Source of the DNA: Pilaira anomala | Taxonomy: Eukaryota; Mucoromycota; Mucoromycetes; Mucorales; Mucoraceae | Length of the DNA stretch: 64,000 nt | Direction of reading: 5' to 3' | Assembly: GCA_025716855.1 (NCBI GenBank) | Contig: JAIXMQ010000055.1 | Span: forward strand, 1 to 64,000 | Shown: one piece after another, positions 46,472 through 57,261 of the stretch | Position numbering within the stretch: position 1 is the stretch's first letter | Layout: each line of letters starts with the position of its first letter | Notes under the pieces: generated by a model | Databases searched by the model: none | What the model was told of the DNA's origin: nothing | Seen by the model: the letters and a program-made list of their open reading frames with translations, nothing else | Position numbers and translations under genes: made by a program

Positions 46472-48853
46472 ATGTTGAGACTACCTAAACTTCAAATACG
46501 CCCTGTTTTAAAGACTAGGTCTTTACAACTTAACACTACACGACTTCTGACAACAGCAAGGAAATTTGGTCCTACAGCAACTTGTATTACTTTGAATAAA
46601 ACCAATTGTTTTTCTTCCAAGTTTTGGAAGACTACAGGTTTAGTTGCAGCTGCCGGGTTAGCTTATAGTTTAGCTAATAGCAACGTACTTGCACTTGAAA
46701 CTAGCGATCGTAAGTCATACTCGCGAAAAAAAGAAAACGAGGGATTAACTTTTTTATACATAGCTTTAGGAGATGCTATTTGTCAAGCTATTGTTCATAA
46801 CGACTTTAAAGCGTTAAAAAGGTAAATTATCTATTACGGTAATTACATGTGTATATGAGCTGAAGAATGTGGATATAATAGGTTAGCAGAGGATCCTAAT
46901 TTTAGTCCAAACGTATATCATCGATATGGATGGACACCTTTGGTAAGTTTTTAACTTACAACAAATTACCAACCTAATTTTTTTTTTTTTTTTTTTTTTT
47001 TTTTAGCAAGTAGCTGTAATTCAAGATAATGAACCGATGGTGAAATTTCTTTTAGATAAAGGAGCAGGTAAATAAAATTTGTGCTGCATGTGTGCATAAA
47101 TATTTATTTTATAAATTAGATCCCAATTTGGAAGATCAGTATTACCCTCGTTCACATCAAGCAGCGAATACAAGACAAGTGGATTTCTCTGAAGACTTGT
47201 TACCGTATCGTGATTATCGTGAATACACTGCATTACATTATGCAGTGATTATTTGTAACCCGACAATTGTTAAAATGTTGTTAGATCATTTAGCGGATCC
47301 TTTAGTACGTAATTCGCATGGATTGACTCCTCGTGAGTATCTTTATTATGTTGAGAGGTTTACGGGAGAGCAGAATTTAGAGATTGAAAAGCTGTTACAT
47401 GGTAAGTAGTAGTAGTATAAACGTCCTTTGCTTTAAATGTATTTTAATTATCATTTCTGTGATAGACAAAGAGAATTCGTATCCAAAGGATAAAGCAGAA
47501 CACGATGAACGCCAAAGAAAAGCGCAACTTTTAAAAGAAAAAGAGTATCGTAAAAAGCACCCATTGGAGGACGCATTGAAGGATCGATTAGTAGGTCAAT
47601 TAGGTCCTATTCATGCGCTTGCAAGTGCCATTCGACGTAAACAAAATGGTTGGCATGATGAAGAGCATCCGCTTGTCTTCTTATTCTGTGGATCTTCTGG
47701 TGTGGGTAAGACGGAACTTGCCAAAGGTAAGAATCTATTTTTTTTTTTTTATATAAATCAAATATTTAAATGTGTTTACTTATTTATATAATTAGCTTTG
47801 GCACAACATTTACATGGAAAACAGTTGGATAAAGGGTTTATTCGAATTGATATGAGTGAATTTCAACATAAACATGATGTTTCTCGATTCATTGGATCAC
47901 CACCTGGTTATGTCGTAAGTTTCAAAATTCTATATTAATTTAGTTCACATATAGACTTAGTATTATAATTAGGGTTATGATGAAGGAGGTCAATTGACGG
48001 AAAAGTTAAAAGAATGTTAGTAAAAGTATCTGTTTTTAAATCTTTGATCCATACTAACAACATAACAACAGGTCCTAATGCCGTAGTATTATTGGATGAA
48101 GTAGAAAAAGCACACCCAGATGTATTAACTATCATGTTACAATTGTTCGACGAGGGTCGTATTACAGACGGTAAAGGTACTACAGTCGAATGCAAAGATG
48201 CCATCTTCATCATGACATCCAACTTGGCACAACACGAAATTGCAGATGAAGCGGAACTCTTACGTCTCGAAGCTTCTGTCTCTTCTGATGCACAAACAAC
48301 AGGTACAGCTACAGTCATTGAACCTAAACTAAATAAGGAACCAGCATCAGTAACAGATAAAGAGCAAGACGAAGCAAAAATCAATCAACAAATCTCGTTG
48401 TCTCGTCAATTTATTCAACATGTTATTTATCCTATTCTTTATGAACATTTCCGTCGTGATGAGTTCTTGGGTCGTATTAATGAAGTATTGTTCTTTTTAC
48501 CCTTCAGCGAGGAGGAGTTAAGAGAAATTACTTCAAGAGAATTGTCAAGATGGGCAGAGAAGGCAAGAACAAGACATGGAATTACAATGACTTGGGAGCC
48601 TGAGGTCGTGGATGTCCTTGCAGACGGATATAATATTCGATATGGTGCTAGAAGTATCAAGTATGAAGTTGAACGTAAAGTCGTGAATTTAATCGCTAAA
48701 GCCAATGAAAATGATGAAGTATTAGATGGCGGACGCGTGCACCTTGTTGTAGATAAATCTATCGACAAGAAGCATCGCATTTGTAGACTCGAAATCCCCG
48801 AAAGAGGTGGGGATGACAAAAAATCAGGCGGTGGATGGTTTAGCAAGAAGTAA
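46472..48853 (+). CDS. CLPB/SKD3-like mitochondrial ankyrin-AAA+ disaggregase
   Basis: A close relative of animal CLPB (SKD3), the mitochondrial intermembrane-space protein disaggregase. About ten exons, roughly 640 residues. The N-terminus has a presequence ([20 protein letters not shown]) and then a hydrophobic segment ([20 protein letters not shown]) like an intermembrane-space sorting signal. Ankyrin repeats follow ([51 protein letters not shown]). The AAA+ module has Walker [13 protein letters not shown], pore loop [18 protein letters not shown], Walker [13 protein letters not shown], sensor 1 [22 protein letters not shown] and sensor 2 [12 protein letters not shown]. All catalytic motifs are intact. 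The nearest classical ClpB/Hsp78 would have two AAA modules and no ankyrins. Confidence 0.9.
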
Positions 48854-49293
48854 ATTTGTGAAATCAGAGTTACTGGTTACATATAAGCAATAAATAATTT
48901 ATATAATAACCTCCTTTTTGTTCTCCTTTTTATTAAACGGTAATTTAAAGTTTTTTTTTTTTAAAAAAAAAGTATTACTACAGAGGCAGATCGAGATTGT
49001 GTTTCCTGGTGGAGGCATACTATTTCAGGTTTAACCCAACCTAAATTAAGTCGTACATTATTTCAGTCAAAGCCACATCTCAGCCTTGAGTCTTACTGAA
49101 AAAACTGGGCGTAAATCCGCTCTACCAACGTACAGGATATTATCCAAAAAAAAGTTTAAATCTGTCATACGAACTATAGCACAAAATTGATTATTAATGT
49201 AAAAAAAAAAAAAAAAAAATGTATATAAATATCTATAGAAAATTATTTCCCAACGATTTATTCATTTATCTCTTATTTTGATTTTCAACTATC
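48854..49293. other. Intergenic region with a tRNA-like fragment
   Basis: Between the CLPB-like gene and the orphan membrane protein. On the minus strand TGGTAGAGCGG (49117-49127) matches a pol III A-box, and ACTCAAGG-type sequence (49082-49092) is a weak B-box. No acceptor or D-stem pairing was found, so this is at most a tRNA relic or SINE-like piece. A 19-A run follows at about 49201. Confidence 0.35.
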
Positions 49294-50817
49294 ATGGATT
49301 ATGTATCTCTAACATTATTGACAAATGTGTTTGGATATTTTTGTCAACAATGGATGACATTTTTCTTTTTGACAATTGCATATTACTTGAATGATATTCG
49401 TCTTAAAATGTATATTGACGACAGTTTTGAAAACCAAGCAACAGCTTGGAGGGTCTATCGTAACTTGGGATTCAGGAAAATGTTGTTCTGTATTGCTGCT
49501 TTTTTGATGATAACTGCTTCGACATTTTTGAGTCCTTTGTTACAATACGTGATTGGGGATGAAATTATACAAGTGCCAGCTCGTGAAGAATCTATTTGGC
49601 CTATCAGTCGATCAGACATTTATCTCGTGTCACCACTAACACAAACAAAGGATACTAGGACAGGAGATGAAGACTTACAAACATTATTAAACCAAATATC
49701 AGGACGAACAGCAATTTATCCAACCTACGAAATGGTGGATTTTGTAGAACGAGATGAATACTGTAAAAATCGGTCAAGTTATGAAATCCGTTTTACAACT
49801 TCTGCAGTTGATGCTTTCGATACAGATAATTCAAAAAATCAAACGATATCTTTTGGAGTAGACGGTTTAGGAAAAGTAAAAAATAATAATGGAACCTTTG
49901 ACGAACGTTTAACATTTACTTCCGAACTCGCATACCTTGACAGATCAGCCAAGAATTTTACAATTGCTCAAGAAGTAAGGGAAGTACAGTTTCTCGCATG
50001 TGACCGCAGTTATAGAAGTTTATTCTTAAATTTTACAACTGTCGCTGGAGAAAAAATTCCAGGTATTGTCAACGGAACGATTTCTGATAGAATTTCAATT
50101 GAACTATCTGGATTCAAACCCGGTACAGAATTTCTAGTGAACCAATTTAACAATACGATCGTGAGTCAAATTTGTCTTCCTGGAAGGTGCGTTACTTATT
50201 ATATTACAATATCCGACCTTCAAGCAGTTGACGAAAATGGTAATCTTTTGAAGTATTACTATCGTGGTGCTGTAGGCGATAACTATATTGATTCCTGGAA
50301 TGGTGTATCAAGCAATAATGTATTCCTCAATAGGGCCTTTTATCAAAATCACAATTTCTATTTAGACGATTCAGCTTATATGCGTTATGATGAGATGAAA
50401 AATTACACATTATTAGTTAATAGCGTAAAGTCTATCAGCTTATTTTCAACAGATGATGTCCCAAATTTTACGCCAAGTACAAGACGTGCTGCAAGTATTT
50501 TAAAGAGTAGTTACGTACGTGATAAAATATATTATTTACCCTATCTTGAGGTCGAGTCTGTTACTGTATATCCTGTTTCGTCAAAGCATATCATCCTTGT
50601 TTTGGTTGTTTGTTTAGCGTATGCTTTGCCAGTGGCTATCATGAACTTGACAGGCACCACTCCCTATATGTTCTGGCAAATCGGTACAATTATGTCAGCT
50701 TTGCTATCAAAAGACAAGAATAACCTGAAAAGTATGGATGGTATCAAGCTGACAACTTTGAATGAAAACAAAACTGAGTATAAAGCAGTAAAAAAAGATT
50801 ATGATGATTTAGTTTAA
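49294..50817 (+). CDS. Orphan glycosylated multi-pass membrane protein
   Basis: I do not recognise this 507-residue single-exon protein. Hydrophobic segments lie at about residues 8-30 (LLTNVFGYFCQQWMTFFFLT), 60-82 (MLFCIAAFLMITASTFLSPL) and near 435-475 (IILVLVVCLAYALPVAIMNL, then MFWQIGTIMSALLS). Between them is a long extracytoplasmic domain of about 350 residues with at least eight N-x-S/T sequons (NRSS, NQTI, NGTF, NFTI, NFTT, NGTI, NNTI, NYTL) and few cysteines (C at CKNRSS, ACDRS, ICLPGRC). The C-terminal tail is cytosolic and charged (NENKTEYKAVKKDYDDLV). This points to a cell-surface or secretory-pathway protein. Lack of introns contrasts with neighbours. Confidence 0.7.
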   Translation: MDYVSLTLLTNVFGYFCQQWMTFFFLTIAYYLNDIRLKMYIDDSFENQATAWRVYRNLGFRKMLFCIAAFLMITASTFLSPLLQYVIGDEIIQVPAREESIWPISRSDIYLVSPLTQTKDTRTGDEDLQTLLNQISGRTAIYPTYEMVDFVERDEYCKNRSSYEIRFTTSAVDAFDTDNSKNQTISFGVDGLGKVKNNNGTFDERLTFTSELAYLDRSAKNFTIAQEVREVQFLACDRSYRSLFLNFTTVAGEKIPGIVNGTISDRISIELSGFKPGTEFLVNQFNNTIVSQICLPGRCVTYYITISDLQAVDENGNLLKYYYRGAVGDNYIDSWNGVSSNNVFLNRAFYQNHNFYLDDSAYMRYDEMKNYTLLVNSVKSISLFSTDDVPNFTPSTRRAASILKSSYVRDKIYYLPYLEVESVTVYPVSSKHIILVLVVCLAYALPVAIMNLTGTTPYMFWQIGTIMSALLSKDKNNLKSMDGIKLTTLNENKTEYKAVKKDYDDLV

Positions 50818-50914
50818 ATAGAATAAAACATGTTTTAAAAAAACCGTTTCTGTTTAACTATAAGTATTTAGAACATTCTTTTAAATTACGACTATTTTAT
50901 TATGTAGATTGTTA

Positions 50915-51317
50915 TTATTTTTTGAGTAATTCTTTCGCAATATCTTCAAATTCAAAGTAGGATAATGCACGTTTTGTAATTTTGATAGGTACCTTCTCTA
51001 ACACTGCCTCTAGTTTCTTTATTTCTCTCTTAGTTTGAGTTACTTCAGACTTCAGGCTTTCTAAGAACATAGAAAAAGGAGCTTGATAATATCAAAACAA
51101 GTAAAGTTTTTGGTGATTTATCATACATATACAATATAACTAACAATATTGTATAACTATTTTAACGACAATTACTTACAGATCCATTGAATTTTTCTAT
51201 CAATAACTCAGCAATAGATTCATCTATTTGCTCAGCTCTTTTTCTTTTTTTTTTTTACTTTGTTTCATCTACTAAAGCTAATCTAAAGCTATGAAAGCCG
51301 TACAGAATTTTGTTCAT
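50915..51317 (-). pseudogene. Broken small coiled-coil gene
   Basis: Minus-strand pieces in order: MNKILYGFHSFRLALVDETK from an ATG at 51317, then an in-frame TAA inside an A-rich stretch, then AEQIDESIAELLIEKFNGS ending at a perfect gtaagt donor, and finally a coiled-coil end MFLESLKSEVTQTK..EIKKLEAVLEKV..ALSYFEFEDIAKELLKK. The donor is in phase 0, but the last piece needs phase 1, and the acceptor only fits the wrong frame. A 21-nt gt..ag segment would remove the TAA but is too short for an intron. Either a pseudogene or a gene with sequence errors. No family recognised. Confidence 0.4.
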
Positions 51318-51522
51318 ACTATGTTGGGTTCAGCAGGAATTATATGTTACTTTGATCTCGGCAGTTTAAGTGGGCTTTGAAAGTACTTTTTTTTTTCTGT
51401 GACGTTCACTAATACAAAAGTAACACATTCTCAAAAAGAAAGGGCTACAGTTTGTTTGTTGTTTCTCTTATTTTCTTCATCCCAAAAACCTCCACACACA
51501 TACACACATACTTTTAAAGAAC

Positions 51523-54294
51523 ATGTCACCTAGAGGTAAAATTATCAAAGAACGTTACGTTTGCTATTTACTAACGATACAGTTAAATAGAAACAATGAA
51601 ACGAAGAAGAGGTAGACCACCAACTACGTCTTCACCACCACCACCCGTAACAAGAAAAAACAGTTCGAGAATCGCTTCAAACGCCAATAAAAGACAAACG
51701 GAACCAGAGACTAGGACCTCTTCAAGAAAAAGAGGAAGACCTGCAGTAAACACTAGTCAAGAAGATAGCGACGCGAAACGTAGACGCGATTCAACTCCCT
51801 CTTCTGGGAAATCAGAAGATGAACATGATTCAGATTATGATGAAGCAGGAGAACTAAAGATTGATAAGAACGGCAAGTTACTAGGAGGTATTTTTTTCTC
51901 ATAATAAAATAATAAGCAGTTATGACTTAAAACTAACAATATAAAAAAAAATAAAAGATCGTGAGTTTACAGTAACGGCATTTACATTGGAAGGTCATGG
52001 AGATCAGGTCTTAGTATTAGCTATGGAACCTTCTAAATTATTAGGATATCGTGATAGCCATATCTTGTTTCAAAAGCATCCTCAATTAAAACGTGTTCGA
52101 ATCACAGAAGAAGAAAGACAGCATTTGATTGATCAAGGTATTTTGATTACACGGTTCAAGAATCCAGAGGTTGCAGTTGTTACAGCACGATCTTTATATA
52201 AATGCTTTGGCCATAAAGTGATCAAAAATGGCCAACCTATTAAAGATGATTATTTTGAAAAGGAAACAACTAGACATAATCGTGCGACAACGACAACAAC
52301 CGCAACTACAGTTAACAGATCAACAAAAGCAGATGAATCAGCACATGTAGATGATGAATTAGTAGAGGATCATTCACGAAAATCTTTGATTGGAAAGACC
52401 TCAAGATCAGAGGGCTATTCATCTAATGTACCTTTGAGTAATCAAACATGGATGCATCATGCTGCTTTGGCTGCTAGAGGGTTTAATGCTCAATTACATG
52501 AACGAAGAGCAGGTAAACCTACATTCTATGATATACATTCAAACATCAATCAAGTACCTGCTTCATATCAACCTAGTTCATGTCGATTTGAATTTGATAA
52601 ATCAATTCGTGGACAACAACAGCAACAACAAACTACTCGAGTTGAATTTGTAAAGAAAACAAATATACATAATACACCTTTATACCGCGGATTAGGTAAA
52701 GACTTATTAGACTATCAACTTGAATCTGTTGTTCAATCTTTACCTACTGAAGAAGAAAAGGAACATGCAAGAAACATTTTATTATACAATGACGAGAAAA
52801 TTGTAACGGACGAAGAAGAAGATCAAGCTTATCCTTTGGCTTTAATGGAAGGTCAATTCCAAAATGCGTTCCCGATACATCAAGCACGATTCAATTATCC
52901 CATTCCTAAAATATCTGAACCTACTATACTTGTAGACACAGCACAGTCTTTGGCTGCACAACAGTATTATTTAAGCTTGGTATATCAAAGCGTGAATCAG
53001 TATGCGGATCCTCAAAGACAACAGTCTGCTATGGCAAGAATGAATCCAGTAAATTATGTCATGCAACAACCTCTTCCTCATCATCCTCCTCCTGCTACTC
53101 CTATGGTTCCTATGGTACCACAACCTGAACCCATTGTGTGTGGTACTATACTTCCTGGAAATCAAGTTTGTAGAAGACCTGTGAATCGACTTGGAGAGAA
53201 ATGTCAAGTCCACGCAGTACCTGTCAAATCTTTGGCTGATTACGCTAAAGCACCACCGCCCGTAAGTTAATTATTGCTATTGACCTTATTACTATATATA
53301 TATATATATATATATGTATATACTCACTCATATGCATTTAGGCTACAGTATACTCTGATAACAAATGTGCAGATTGTCATGAATTACGTGCAGCAGATAG
53401 TTTATTCAGTAAAGGCGAAGAGCATATTACAGATGATTTCGCTGTAGTGAAATGTGCAAAATGTACAAGAAAGTATCACCCCATTTGTGCCAATTTAACT
53501 ACCCCAAGACAAGTAGCAGCTGTGGAATCATATCCTTGGTCTTGTCCTGAGTGTAAGATTTGTTGTGTTTGTAAAAGTGCAGGAGATGAATCTACTCTTA
53601 TGATTTGTGATGGATGTGATAGAGGATGGCATACTGGATGTTGTAACCCACCTGTGGAAAATGTGCCTGAAGGATCTTGGTTATGTCCTTTATGTGCTGA
53701 TTGCCATGGGTGTGAAGAACATGGAATGGCAGAAGAGTCTCAGTATACGCATGCAGTTGCACCTAAAAGTGACAGATACAAATATCCTGTTTATTTGGCA
53801 ACATATTGTCAGAAATGTAATGATAATTTCCAAGAAGACAGGTTTTGTCCTGTGTGTCTCAAGACATACAATGAAGAGGAAAACGACGATGATGATAATG
53901 AAATGGTTGCGTGTGATGCGTGTGATCATTGGGTACATACTAGATGTGATGAGATTTTGACACCGGAAAAATATCAAGCGCTTTGTGATGATGAGGACGC
54001 AAAGTATTCTTGTCCAATGTGTGAGGATAGAATTAAACGTATTGTGGATACTAGTACAGCAGATTTAGCATTAAAGGGCTTATCTGCTCCTAGTGGTGTA
54101 TGTGTGGGTCTTTTAGGTGGAAAGGTAAAAGATACATATATATAAAAGATTTATTGTAATTTTTATGAGACTAAACTATGCTTGTATATTAGGTCAAAAC
54201 GAGAGGCGTTGTGAAATATAAAGATATAAAGGTAGGCGTGCCTGAAATCAATGGGACAGGTGTTGCAGAAATGCCATCAAATTACAAATCATGA
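51523..54294 (+). CDS. RSC7/Swp82-type chromatin-remodelling subunit with PHD fingers (PHF10-like)
   Basis: A SWI/SNF-RSC type subunit. The N-terminus carries AT-hook-like motifs ([20 protein letters not shown]). It is followed by the CRC/RSC7 domain: [65 protein letters not shown] long middle part is Gln/Pro-rich. The C-terminus, after an intron at about 53263-53341, has tandem zinc fingers: [59 protein letters not shown] (PHD) and a second PHD-like [17 protein letters not shown] likely first exon (MSPRE) begins at 51523; the ATG at 51596 is the alternative. The combination resembles metazoan PHF10/BAF45a. The stop overlaps the neighbouring gene. Confidence 0.85.
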
Positions 54295-55006
54295 TCTTTG
54301 ATTTAAAACAGAAAGATATGCATTCCATCCTAGTGCAACACAATTTGTTACCATTAATCGATAATTTAAGGGTGTGAAATAAAAATTAACAACTTGAACT
54401 GCTGGCCAAAGCTGTTTTATATATATCATATATTAATAATTATGATACGCGTCTTTTTATTATTATTATTATTATTACCTTGTAATTTCCAATTAATGCA
54501 GTAGTATAACCAGTAGATAACTTGTTCTTGATTTCATCTATTGATTTACCTTCAAATATTCCTTGTCCTGTGAAAAAGGCAGCAATGAAAAATGGAGCAA
54601 ACACAAATTGATCAAGTACGACTTTAGTCACAAGACCTTGGAATTTGTTTGTAGTCTTAACTTTCTTATCTATAAAACGATACCAAGTACTAAGTACTGG
54701 ACCAGCAAATACACCTCCAAAAGCAGACATACGAAAAGTACGCTGAAAGTCGTGCTTCTGCCAGCCTTGTTTCTCTACTGCTTGTTGTGCAATGACATCG
54801 CCTACACATTCTATTGTATAAACATATTGTGTAAGACTGTTTTATTAATTTTTACCTGCACCAAAGAGAACGGCTACAAAAATTAAAGATATTTTTACAA
54901 TAAACAAAATGATAATTTTCGGAAATTCTTTTTTTTCCTTACCTGTAGACAGACTTTGAACAAGAATAGGCCGCTTGGTTAATACTCTATGATAAGCTGC
55001 AAACAT
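54289..55006 (-). CDS. MPV17/SYM1 family mitochondrial or peroxisomal membrane protein
   Basis: A four-helix membrane protein of the PMP22/MPV17/SYM1 family, whose yeast member Sym1 is an inner-mitochondrial-membrane channel-like protein. Five exons. The N-terminal exon encodes [20 protein letters not shown]; next come [35 protein letters not shown], then [17 protein letters not shown]. The signature [21 protein letters not shown] spans the last intron. It ends LSVLNQRS. Its last codon TCA and stop TGA overlap the TCATGA that also ends the convergent chromatin gene. Family assignment is firm; organelle is inferred from relatives. Confidence 0.9.
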
Positions 55007-55325
55007 ATAAAGAACGAAAGAACCAGAAAATCTCTCACGAGCGTGCTCTCAAATATTCGTCTTTTATGAAATACACGTGATGTACAGCGGATCTTGTATG
55101 TTTGTGGCAACCGTTAAAGACATTGAATGAAATAGTTGTGTTGTTCGTAAAAGAACAGACATAAGACACCCATAAGGGTAAACATGGCAATGAAATAAAT
55201 GTACGAGTAAAAACTTCTTTTTAAATTAGTTGGTTTTTTTTATTCGATTTTTAAAGACGGGCGTGAGTTAAAGAAAGTAATAAATCATTTGAACAGTTCC
55301 ATGAAATGTTTTTTTTAAATAAAAA
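55007..55325. other. Upstream region of the MPV17 gene
   Basis: Promoter-side spacer; includes TACACGTGAT at 55071. No gene seen. Confidence 0.35.
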
Positions 55326-55327
55326 TA

Positions 55328-55922
55328 CAGTGCATCTATTCTTAAATCGAAAATTTTTAGCCCTAGCTACTTTTTTTTAAAAAAATGTAAATTTACTACC
55401 AAAAAAAGTAATTTAATCATTTATAATAAACATATATCTTTTAAATTAAATCTGTTAAAGATATGTATGAAAACAGAAATTTAATTTTGATAAAAAAAAA
55501 TTTCAAAATAAGTTGATAAAATATCGACGTAACAGCAGGGCCGACTAGAAAATGTCCAGCTATTTTGGCAACCAAAATTCATATCAGAGCAGTATCAGCC
55601 AATGATATTGCAGTATATGGTTACACCAATTTTTAAAATGTTACAGGAAGAGGCTTCAGATATAGACATCAACAAAATTGGGATTGAAGAAGTTCTCCAA
55701 ATTTTAAAATCACATGATTAACTTCTTTTGATTCAATAAAAAATTATTTACTCATATTATATGAGTTCAGACAGAAAATTTAAAAGTGTTTTATTGGTTT
55801 AAACTATAAAAAGCTGTGAGAGTTTCCTAAATAGTAACTTTTTTATATGAAAACTGAGTTTAAACCCAAAAACTGAGAATGTCCGTTTTTTAAAAAAATT
55901 CGATTTAAGAATAGATGCACTG
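55328..55922. mobile_element. MITE-like element with Tc1/mariner-type ends
   Basis: 595-bp segment bounded by perfect terminal inverted repeats of about 24-26 bp beginning CAGTGCATCTATTCTTAAAT and flanked on both sides by TA, the target duplication of Tc1/mariner elements. No transposase ORF is present; inside are short open stretches only (for example MLQEEASDIDINKIGIEEVL). Non-autonomous, and located about 100 bp past the first array gene's stop. Confidence 0.75.
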
Positions 55923-56020
55923 TATGTAGTTATTTTAAATTTTATTTTAATAAATAGAATAGTAAGTAAATAAAAGAAAAAAATCTAGCTTTTCTTTATA
56001 AATAGGTACTGGCTAACAAT

Positions 56021-56392
56021 TTAACAAGTGTCAGTCTTGTGTTGGGCATACCAGGCACAAGCACCTTGGAATTCGGCATTGAAGAGCTCTGGGTCATCAC
56101 CAGTACAAGCAGCCATACAGGTACCAGCAGTAGTCATGAAGGCACGATAGTTAGGAGAGGTCTTTTCACACATAACAGCAAGAGATTGGATGAAGAGAGG
56201 AGAGGTAGAGTCCATGGTCCAGCCAGTGACATACTTTTGACCAGCTTGAACGTTACAACCAGTGAAACAAGTGGTAGAAGGAGCAACATTATAAGAGGGG
56301 TTACAGTTAGTGGCAGCAGCAGTAGCAGGAGCAGCAGAGACAGCAGAAGCAACGAAGGCGAGGACAGCAGAGAAAGCAATAGCAGAGCGCAT
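56021..56392 (-). CDS. Small secreted eight-cysteine protein, copy 1
   Basis: A 123-residue protein with a signal peptide (FSAVLAFVASAVSA, cut likely before APATA) and a mature domain of about 100 residues with eight Cys: NC-x8-CFTGC, MCEK, TCMAAC, GACAW and C-terminal KTDTC. No introns. The family is unknown to me; the spacing is not that of CFEM or hydrophobins. Its mature part is identical to copy 4. A TATA-like TATTTATATAAA lies at about 56456-56470 and a CGG-N7-CGG element farther up. Probably an extracellular or cell-wall protein. Flanked by a MITE on its 3' side. Confidence 0.8.
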   Translation of the reverse strand: MRSAIAFSAVLAFVASAVSAAPATAAATNCNPSYNVAPSTTCFTGCNVQAGQKYVTGWTMDSTSPLFIQSLAVMCEKTSPNYRAFMTTAGTCMAACTGDDPELFNAEFQGACAWYAQHKTDTC

Positions 56393-57261
56393 TTTGAATA
56401 GGATTGTTCTAGTAATAGATGTTGATACTTTTTGACTTTTGATGTGAGATCCTTTGGTATTTATATAAAAAAATCCTCACCTACCCCCATAAAAATAATT
56501 GAATCCATTTATTTTATGAACGGGAAAAAACGGACTAGTGTAAAAAGCAGATGAAATTTTTTTTCAAAGACCTATTGAACACAATGTTTACTTTTCTTTT
56601 CGTCCTACTTGCAATGTATTATTGTTATCAGATCTTTTTATGCGCCCCTATTCTTTTTTCTTGGGGGAGAGGGAGGGGGGCGGGGAAAGAAGAGTCCGTG
56701 GCAGGTAAAAGCAATATCAAACACAGATATTGAATCAGTATTTTCGTACAACTTATTTATTAAATTATTAAAAAAGAATAAGATCAGTCCCCCCACAAAG
56801 CCAAAAACTCAAAGTTCAGCCGAAAAAAATAGCTGTTTTTGTATTTGTACCATGTCTTAAAGCATATACTTATATGCTTTGAAATATTTACCCCGAGTTT
56901 ATTGTCATGTGAAAAGGTGATCGTTTTAACCGAGTTTTATTGATTGCTTTTAATACTGCTACCACCCTATCAATTTTATCATTTATTACTTTTCAAGAAT
57001 GGCAAGCTATTGTTAATTACAATTGATGGTTTAAAAGTTTAGTAACTTGATTTTTGTTCGAATGAACGATACATCTGAAAAATAACAAGAAATCATCCCT
57101 AATCAAATGAAATATATGTGCATTTTTCTATCAGCAGGGCTTTCAAAATTTAAGAGATTAAGAAAAGGATAAAACTTAGAGCAGTAATAATGTAAATTTT
57201 ATTTGCCAATAAAATTTAAATAAATGGTTTTTAATAAATAAAGAATTTGAAAAAAAAGTAT
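56393..57261. other. Spacer between array copies 1 and 2 (promoter of copy 1)
   Basis: Holds the copy 1 promoter and a stretch homologous to the regions upstream of copies 3 and 4 (AAGACCTATTGAACACAA, AATATCAAACACAGATATTG). No other gene; ORFs here cross this duplicated sequence. Confidence 0.5.
56521..56539. promoter_or_regulatory. CGG-N7-CGG direct repeat plus ACTAGT upstream of copy 1
   Basis: CGGGAAAAAACGGACTAGT: two CGG triplets with seven bases between, about 129 bp before the ATG. The same arrangement occurs before copies 3 and 4. Confidence 0.5.

Noticed and set aside
56039..56401. Plus-strand ORF opposite array copy 1 (and the same opposite copies 3, 4 and 5)
   Set aside because: It is the antisense shadow of the secreted-protein genes. 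It is conserved only because the coding strand is conserved; it lacks a signal, domain or promoter of its own.
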